This document shows, one piece after another, positions 15,557 to 20,785 of a stretch of 20,785 nucleotides of DNA (its first letter is position 1; each line of letters begins with the position of its first letter). Both the position numbers and the translations under genes were made by a program. Below the pieces are notes generated by a model. That model was not told where the DNA came from, did no database searches, and worked only from the letters and a program-made list of their open reading frames with translations. The DNA is from Prevotellaceae bacterium UBA1746 (GTDB lineage Bacteria; Bacteroidota; Bacteroidia; Bacteroidales; Bacteroidaceae): positions 20,358-41,142 of the forward strand of contig DCHS01000029.1 in NCBI GenBank assembly GCA_002314875.1, read 5' to 3'.

Positions 15557-16462
15557 CTAAATGCATCCGATGATTTCATGAATATCCTTCACTCCATGCT
15601 TGTCCATCCACTCGTTAATACCATCGATAACCTTAATTGTCACCGTAGGATCGAGGAAATTAGCAGTACCTATTTCAATAGCGGTTGCACCCACCATCAG
15701 GAACTCGATAGCATCCGTTGCATTGCAGATACCACCAAGACCGACTACGGGAATAGTCACAGCCTTTGCAACCTGACTCACCATACGAAGGGCCACAGGC
15801 TTTACACAAGGACCAGAAAGGCCGCCAGTACCGATGCTAAGGTTGGAGCAGCGTCGTTCAATGTTTACACTCATTCCCATCAGCGTATTGATCAAGGACA
15901 CAGCATCAGCGCCTTCTGCTTCAACAGCCTTAGCGATAGAGGTTATATCAGTAACATTCGGACTGAGTTTTACAATCAGCGTCTTATCATATGCAGCACG
16001 AACAGCCTTTACAACAGAGACAGCTCCTTCGCAACTTGTACCAAAGGCCATACCACCGTCCTTTACATTGGGACAAGAGATATTCAGTTCAATGGCAGGG
16101 ATATGCTCTAACTCGTTGATACGGGCAGCACAGGCTGCGTAATTTTCAGGACTGGAGCCACTGACATTGACAATGACATTACTATCCACGGAAGTAAGTT
16201 TGGGATAGATATGTTCTGCAAAGTATTCCACGCCCTTATTCTGAAGACCGACGCAGTTTAGCATACCGCTTGCTGTTTCCGCCATACGCGGATAGTCATT
16301 ACCTTCACGGGGAACAAAGGTCGTTCCCTTTACAACAAAGCCACCTAAACGATTGAGATCGATGAAGTCCGCAAACTCGAGGCCATAGCCAAATGTACCT
16401 GAAGCGGTCATTACAGGATTTTTCAGCGACAATGCGCCGATGTTCACTTGAAGATTTGCCAT
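15557..16462 (-). CDS. pyrD: Dihydroorotate dehydrogenase type 1B, catalytic subunit
   Basis: PyrD 1B oxidises dihydroorotate to orotate in pyrimidine synthesis, passing electrons through FMN to the PyrK subunit and NAD+. The 301-residue length is standard. Visible motifs are the N-terminal NPVMTASGTFGYG, VKGTTFVPREGN, RMAETASGMLNCVGLQN, and ELNISCPNVKDGG with the catalytic Cys130; cysteine at this base position marks class 1 enzymes. Also seen are VKLSPNVTDI, the loop GTGGLSGPCVKPVALRMV, and the FMN-phosphate region GLGGICNATDAIEF and GATAIEIGTANF. Its start is 23 bp after the pyrK stop, so the two subunits are made from one transcript. The protein is cytoplasmic. No other pyrimidine gene is in the window. 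Confidence 0.97.
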   Translation of the reverse strand: MANLQVNIGALSLKNPVMTASGTFGYGLEFADFIDLNRLGGFVVKGTTFVPREGNDYPRMAETASGMLNCVGLQNKGVEYFAEHIYPKLTSVDSNVIVNVSGSSPENYAACAARINELEHIPAIELNISCPNVKDGGMAFGTSCEGAVSVVKAVRAAYDKTLIVKLSPNVTDITSIAKAVEAEGADAVSLINTLMGMSVNIERRCSNLSIGTGGLSGPCVKPVALRMVSQVAKAVTIPVVGLGGICNATDAIEFLMVGATAIEIGTANFLDPTVTIKVIDGINEWMDKHGVKDIHEIIGCI

Positions 16463-16485
16463 ACTATCTGTTTTAAGTGGATTCT

Positions 16486-17262
16486 TTATTTGTCAAACCA
16501 AGTTAAATCATTGATATTGAAGACAGGGCCTTCCTTGCAAACGCAGACATTGCCACGAACGGTCTTTTCAACACAGCAAAGACAAGCGCCTAAGCCGCAA
16601 GCCATCATGTTTTCCAGACTAACCTCGCAGTTCACGCCGTGTTCACGGGCAAAACCTGCTACGGCCTTCATCATCGGTTTGGGACCGCAGGCAGCGATGG
16701 CGTCAAAGGTTTCGTTTTGAAGAACACTGTGGTTGGTTACAAAACCCTTTTCTCCTAGAGAGGCATCTTCTGTTGTGATGAAAACCCTGCCAATCTCTTC
16801 AAAACGTTCAAGCTGGAGAATATCCTTAGCAGAACGACCACCCAAAAGAAATACGGGTTCACAACCTGCCTCTTTAAGTACACGACCATAATTGAGCATT
16901 GGAGCAGTACCAACGCCACCACCAACAAGAAGATACTTGCCGGAAGAAGGTACAGTAAAGCCATTACCCAAAGGGAAGAGGGTGTTAAGAGTGTCACCAG
17001 ACTTCAGACGGCTGAGAGCACGGGTTCCTTCTCCTATAATATGTATTAGGAGGTCCATACGATTGGCTTCTGGTTCACACCAGTTAATGCTGATCGGACG
17101 ACGGAGGAATGTGGAAGGACTGCCTTCTACTGCCAGTTCAACAAACTGTCCTGGTAAACATGGAGGCATCTTACCGTCAGGATCAGCAAGACAAATAAGA
17201 ACATAATCCTCGCGGAGGAAATCCACGCGTTCAACGAGGAGATCTTTTACATATTTCTTCAT
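16486..17262 (-). CDS. pyrK: Dihydroorotate dehydrogenase B electron-transfer subunit (FAD, 2Fe-2S)
   Basis: PyrK carries electrons from the FMN of PyrD to NAD+. With the ATG at 17262 the protein has 258 residues and starts MKKYVKDLLVERVDF, as family members do. A longer frame to 17307 would add 15 residues that look unrelated. FLRRPISIN (52-60) is the FAD-binding RxxS-type motif, LLVGGGVGTAP (111-120) is the nucleotide-binding glycine loop, and Cys222, Cys227, Cys230 and Cys242 fit the 2Fe-2S pattern C-x4-C-x2-C-x11-C. CGPKPMMKAV (192-201) is the usual NAD-side motif. A small GC hairpin (GGGC AAA GCCC on the plus strand, 17273-17283) lies 11 bases before the start; its effect is unknown. Gene order pyrK-pyrD is common in Bacteroidetes. 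Confidence 0.96.
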   Translation of the reverse strand: MKKYVKDLLVERVDFLREDYVLICLADPDGKMPPCLPGQFVELAVEGSPSTFLRRPISINWCEPEANRMDLLIHIIGEGTRALSRLKSGDTLNTLFPLGNGFTVPSSGKYLLVGGGVGTAPMLNYGRVLKEAGCEPVFLLGGRSAKDILQLERFEEIGRVFITTEDASLGEKGFVTNHSVLQNETFDAIAACGPKPMMKAVAGFAREHGVNCEVSLENMMACGLGACLCCVEKTVRGNVCVCKEGPVFNINDLTWFDK

Positions 17263-17350
17263 AAGAGATAAAGGGCAAAGCCCGGATATTGGTTGATATG
17301 CATACAATCATGCGCTGAGAGCAATGAATCTTTCTGAATTATGGGCGAGT

Positions 17351-19561
17351 TTAAGCCATATTCAGCAAGTCCAAAACAAGGCGCAAGGTGGACATAGAAA
17401 GTCCTGATTCCAGTAAAAAGGCTTCTTCTTTTTCAAAGAAAGACTTCGGAGCTTTTTCCTGCTGACGAAGACGGAGACATTCCTGATAACAGGTAAGTGC
17501 CGTGGGAATATCTTTTTGCAAAAGGGCACAATGGCCGGCATGGAAGAAATCATCAGCTATGACATCCAGTCCCATGATTTCATTATAGCAATCAGAAGCC
17601 TTCTGCCATTGTCCATCGCATAGATAACTCCAAGCCAATGCACGGAATGAGGGAAGATAATCGGGGTGGAGATAATGAATCTTGCTGTATTCCGCAATAG
17701 CGAGATCGAAACGTCGCATATTCAAGAAGCATTCGCCTCTCTTGCACATCGTCTTCAAGTTCTCTGGGGGGAAGAATTCCGCATTTTCCAAGTAATAGAG
17801 CACCTGATCGTAATCGTGGAGTTCTTCATGACAGCGAATAAGATGTCTTGCAATGGTTATCTGTGGCTCTTGGGTATAGGCTCTTTCCAAATACTCGATA
17901 GCCATACGGAAGTCTTTCATTTCCATGAAACAGACTCCCTTTCCAAAGTTCAGATCAGAAGGATCGCCGGCTTCATCCTGTTGTTCTAAAAAGTATAGCG
18001 CGTCATTATAACGCTCTAACAAGGAAAAACAATCGGCCAAATAGTGAAGCCTATCTGAGCCTGTGAAAAACTCAGCCCAACGACTATCGGTCCAAAACTC
18101 AAGGTTATCGTTGAAAGGATTCTCCGTCTCATTACGCTTGGGGTAGAGGGTGAAATAACGGTAGACATCTTGAATGCAGGATACTACGAGTTCTTCCAGT
18201 TCGTGAGGCTCAATATTGTCGAGGGTAACCAGGGGTGGATCTCCTTCGCCTTCGGGATGCAGAATTGTAGAAAGTTGTTCTGTTACCTTTTCCAGCATTT
18301 CAGAATCCAGTTCCTGAATTTCCTTTGTTTCCTCATCCTGCTTGGCAATCTGGAATTCCACAGCGTCCTGCATCAGAGCGAACATCGTCATATATCTTCC
18401 AGTATCACAGGAAGAACGGATGAACATATCTTCTATCATCTGTACCTGTTTGGAGGCGTTGAAGAGAAGAGGATTGTCGAAGGAGAATGGGCAGAACCAA
18501 TTGGAAGTTTCCTTAAAGAAGGATATTTTCCTCATCAAGAATGCAAAGGTGTCATAATTGACATCACATCCAGCAGCTTTAAGGCGATGCATCCTCAATA
18601 CTTCCAAAGCCATTTTCTTTACCTTTTCGTCTGCATCTGGAAGGGCATCTTCAACAGGAACACCTGATAACAGTTTTGCAAATGCTGCCACATCGACGTT
18701 CATTACGTTTTGGGAATCCGCAATCTTCTCTATCCGTGAGGAATTATGAGCAAGATTTTTGGTTTCCCAAGTAGCCACAAAACCAATCTGGGCATAGGAA
18801 ACGAGTTGAGCCACATAGGGTATCTCCTTCATCTCTTCTATTTTCTTCAAAAGCAAAGGATATAACTCTATACGATCACGGTAATGGGCATAGGCCAGCA
18901 TTGCAAAGACAATGGAACGGGCACATACATCAATTTGGTCAACCTCCTTATAGACACTGAGAAGCAGAAGGAATTTCTGTTCATCAAAGGTTGAAAGCAG
19001 GCCCATCGCTACTCCAGCAAGGCAACTCAGACCTTCTACGGCAGGTGTCTGACCGGAAACAATATAGTTATAAGCGGAACGGCAATCTTCAGGGGTCCAC
19101 TGAGGACTGGTCCACACTGTATCAAAAATCTGATTGTAAGAACCCAAAGGATCGGACCATATTTCACTCATTGTAGCAGGTTCGCCATCATGGCCCTCAA
19201 CAAAAGGAACATAGATTTCTGCCAATGATTCTGCATTCTCACGTAAGCGCTGCCAGACTTCGGCACGGGATGTTGAGCCTTCATCTTTCTGGAATTCCCA
19301 ATGAATTGCATCAGAAATAGTGTAGGCCCGACGAAGGAATCCATTAAAATACTCTTCACGATGTAAATCCTCCTCCCCTCTTTTCATATACTCAAGGAGC
19401 ATAGAATAGTCACGGCGTAACTTGTACACCCCGTCTTTGAAGATGGGTTTATCAACAAATGCAATCTGTCCCTCTATTGCAGTGAGAGCATCAAGAAGAC
19501 GACGTTCACGCAATGCATTAACGGCGTCTTCACGAAGTGCAAGATATGATGTAGTCAACAC
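17351..19561 (-). CDS. Tetratricopeptide-repeat protein of unknown function, 736 aa
   Basis: The product has no signal peptide or membrane segment, so it is probably cytoplasmic. Residues about 505-703 form five or six TPR units, for example ADCFSLLERYNDALYFLEQ, GVCFMEMKDFRMAIEYLERA, GECFLNMRRFDLAIAEYSKI and GHCALLQKDIPTALTCYQEC. TPRs act as protein-protein contact scaffolds. The first 500 residues are mainly helical by composition, with an acidic stretch (QDEETKEIQELDSEMLEKV). I recognise no catalytic motif. The start is uncertain: there is no ATG before residue 53, so I used GTG at 19561; TTG at 19558 is the alternative. The frame continues upstream without a stop to the TAG of the preceding gene, and both genes share one frame. 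The 36-bp gap suggests co-transcription with the binding-protein-like gene. It may belong to a conserved Bacteroidales family, but I cannot name its role. Confidence 0.85.
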   Translation of the reverse strand: MLTTSYLALREDAVNALRERRLLDALTAIEGQIAFVDKPIFKDGVYKLRRDYSMLLEYMKRGEEDLHREEYFNGFLRRAYTISDAIHWEFQKDEGSTSRAEVWQRLRENAESLAEIYVPFVEGHDGEPATMSEIWSDPLGSYNQIFDTVWTSPQWTPEDCRSAYNYIVSGQTPAVEGLSCLAGVAMGLLSTFDEQKFLLLLSVYKEVDQIDVCARSIVFAMLAYAHYRDRIELYPLLLKKIEEMKEIPYVAQLVSYAQIGFVATWETKNLAHNSSRIEKIADSQNVMNVDVAAFAKLLSGVPVEDALPDADEKVKKMALEVLRMHRLKAAGCDVNYDTFAFLMRKISFFKETSNWFCPFSFDNPLLFNASKQVQMIEDMFIRSSCDTGRYMTMFALMQDAVEFQIAKQDEETKEIQELDSEMLEKVTEQLSTILHPEGEGDPPLVTLDNIEPHELEELVVSCIQDVYRYFTLYPKRNETENPFNDNLEFWTDSRWAEFFTGSDRLHYLADCFSLLERYNDALYFLEQQDEAGDPSDLNFGKGVCFMEMKDFRMAIEYLERAYTQEPQITIARHLIRCHEELHDYDQVLYYLENAEFFPPENLKTMCKRGECFLNMRRFDLAIAEYSKIHYLHPDYLPSFRALAWSYLCDGQWQKASDCYNEIMGLDVIADDFFHAGHCALLQKDIPTALTCYQECLRLRQQEKAPKSFFEKEEAFLLESGLSMSTLRLVLDLLNMA

Positions 19562-19597
19562 GGTTTCAAATATGCGAAGTTTTTCTTTAACTCCGTT

Positions 19598-20569
19598 CTA
19601 GTTTGTTTTGTGATAATAAGGAAGTCGTAAAGTATCTATGACGCTTTGCGGCAAATGATAAACTTTTATCAAGGCACTATCGGCTACCTTTGCCCCACCT
19701 TTGTTCAAATCAGCAACAGCTAAGTTGTAGGCTTTCTTAAGAAGTTCAACCTGTTGCTTCTTTCCCTTCTTTGCCAGGGCTTTGTTGCGGATGTAAATTG
19801 CTGTGTTTCGCATGGAATCCGTGCGCCAGATAATCTGATGGCCACGCAGAGCAGCCATTGTCGCATAGGGTTCGGGGAGAACAGAGGCATCGATCTGCGC
19901 CTCGTCCAACATATTGAGTCGAAGATTAAAGTCGTTGATTTGGGCGTGGTAGATATTGTCATATTTAACCTTTGTACCACGGATAGCGGCCTTCAGACAG
20001 TCGTCGGAAGAGCAGAAACGAGCGGCAGCCACCGTACGCTTGTTTATTTTATCTACAGAACGAATTCGCAACTGGGCACTGCTGACCAGACGCCACTGCC
20101 CGTCGAGCACAATAAGCTGGGTTAACGTTGGCATGGGAAGGCGATAATACTGATGTTTCTTGTCCAATTCGCTCTGTTGTTTTGGGGAAAGGGATTTCAA
20201 TCCCTTTTCAGAAGTTCTGTAATGCGCCAGACGAGTCATATCGAGGATACCACCATCAAAACGGCTGGTTTTGCGCATAATAGAGTCCACGTCGAACTGA
20301 GCATTTTCAGTTCTGATAATCAATGGAAGATGAAGAGAGTCACAAAGACCACTTTCCACTGCATAATAGAGCGGAAGACACTCGAGCGTCGGCGTACAAA
20401 GGATATTCAGCGCAAGGGTATCTGCCACAATAGCATCTTCAGGAACAAGATTCTCCTGTTCAGCGTCGTCCGAGCGGGTAAAGGCCCAAATCAACACACC
20501 AAGAAGTACCACAACACCTGTTGTGATAAGAATGGGATAACGAGAAAGATCTTGCTTAGAAAATTTCAT
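19598..20569 (-). CDS. Membrane-anchored periplasmic-binding-protein-like protein, 323 aa
   Basis: One N-terminal membrane helix (about 12-30, PILITTGVVVLLGVLIWAF) is followed by a soluble part that should face the periplasm. The soluble part resembles ABC-transporter substrate-binding proteins of the NMT1/TauA type: LNILCTPTLECLPLYYAVESG (residues about 54-74) is the usual first strand and helix, FDGGILDMTRLAHYR is like the second-lobe entry, and DEAQIDASVLPEPYATMAAL is the characteristic segment of that fold. There is no lipobox, so anchoring is by the helix and not lipid. No permease or ATPase gene is nearby, so it may act as a sensor or accessory protein and not as part of a local transporter. 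It ends at TAG (19600-19598), in frame with the TPR gene. No convincing promoter is visible between it and the pgk terminator. Confidence 0.75.
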   Translation of the reverse strand: MKFSKQDLSRYPILITTGVVVLLGVLIWAFTRSDDAEQENLVPEDAIVADTLALNILCTPTLECLPLYYAVESGLCDSLHLPLIIRTENAQFDVDSIMRKTSRFDGGILDMTRLAHYRTSEKGLKSLSPKQQSELDKKHQYYRLPMPTLTQLIVLDGQWRLVSSAQLRIRSVDKINKRTVAAARFCSSDDCLKAAIRGTKVKYDNIYHAQINDFNLRLNMLDEAQIDASVLPEPYATMAALRGHQIIWRTDSMRNTAIYIRNKALAKKGKKQQVELLKKAYNLAVADLNKGGAKVADSALIKVYHLPQSVIDTLRLPYYHKTN

Positions 20570-20593
20570 GACAGAAAATAGTGTATTTAAAAG

Positions 20594-20630
20594 AAGAGTT
20601 TACGGGCTTCATGCAAACCCGTAAACTCTT
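20594..20630 (-). terminator. Terminator after pgk (perfect 13-bp hairpin)
   Basis: AAGAGTTTACGGG (20594-20606) and CCCGTAAACTCTT (20618-20630) are exact complements around an 11-base loop. In the minus-strand direction the stem is followed by CTTTTAAAT, a short U-tract. It lies 18 bp past the pgk stop and 24 bp before the ATG of the next gene, so that gene must use either read-through or a promoter I cannot recognise. Confidence 0.8.
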
Positions 20631-20648
20631 ATATTATATTATAGGATA

Positions 20649-20785
20649 TTAACCCTTGATAGCAGCTACGCCGGGGAGTACCTTACCTTCGATAGCTTCG
20701 AGGAGAGCACCACCACCAGTAGAGATGTAAGAAACCTTGTCGGTCAGACCGAACTTGGTGCAGCAAGCTACAGAGTCACCACCAC
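20649..20785 (-). CDS. pgk: Phosphoglycerate kinase, C-terminal end (partial)
   Basis: Only the last 45 codons are in the window, the stop TAA being at 20651-20649. They read GGDSVACCTKFGLTDKVSYI, then STGGGALLEAIEGKVLPGVA and AIKG. The GGDS nucleotide-phosphate loop followed by the K/V-SYISTGGGA(L)LE motif and the VLPG end are specific for phosphoglycerate kinase, the glycolytic enzyme that makes ATP from 1,3-bisphosphoglycerate. The two adjacent Cys after GGDSVA stand where many homologues have Ala-Val; this does not affect the identification. The gene is closed by the hairpin downstream. Confidence 0.95.
   Translation of the reverse strand, partial: GGDSVACCTKFGLTDKVSYISTGGGALLEAIEGKVLPGVAAIKG

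Noticed and set aside
17263..17307. Longer pyrK start at 17307
   Set aside because: The extra 15 residues do not resemble the family N-terminus, and the ATG at 17262 gives the standard beginning.

Overview
The window looks like a chromosomal segment of a Bacteroidales bacterium, most likely Prevotella or a close relative. The reasons are SusC/SusD pairs, Bacteroidetes-type lipoproteins, a Bacteroidetes promoter (TTTG, 19 bp, TAACTTTG) and start codons without clear Shine-Dalgarno sequences. Every gene I can support lies on the minus strand, so the window is best read from right to left. The long plus-strand ORFs are shadows of these genes.

Right part (20785 to 14688), housekeeping and conserved genes: the 3' end of pgk (phosphoglycerate kinase), closed by a perfect 13-bp hairpin terminator; a membrane-anchored periplasmic-binding-protein-like gene; a large TPR protein in the same frame, one TAG codon downstream; pyrK and pyrD (dihydroorotate dehydrogenase type 1B); and cutC, followed by a strong rho-independent terminator.

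Middle (14687 to 14336): a 352-bp gene-free stretch. It holds the cutC terminator, an AT-rich inverted repeat, a good Bacteroidetes promoter whose -7 box sits inside a dyad, and a leader of about 150 nt. The leader contains a GC-rich block rich in short palindromes and closed by 9-bp complementary arms.

Left part (14335 to 1): one tightly spaced operon with gaps of 8 to 20 bp. Its order is a four-domain FAS1 (fasciclin) lipoprotein, SusC-like TonB-dependent transporter, SusD-like lipoprotein, FAS1 lipoprotein with a C-terminal beta-sandwich-like module, a second such FAS1 lipoprotein, and a second, divergent SusC-like protein cut by the window edge. No glycoside hydrolase, polysaccharide lyase, sulfatase, protease or local regulator is visible in it. 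The first five genes would build an outer-membrane SusCD transporter surrounded by three large, probably surface-exposed FAS1 lipoproteins. This differs from a standard polysaccharide utilisation locus and is the most interesting item here. The substrate cannot be read from the sequence; adhesion, peptide or glycoprotein capture, and surface assembly all remain open.
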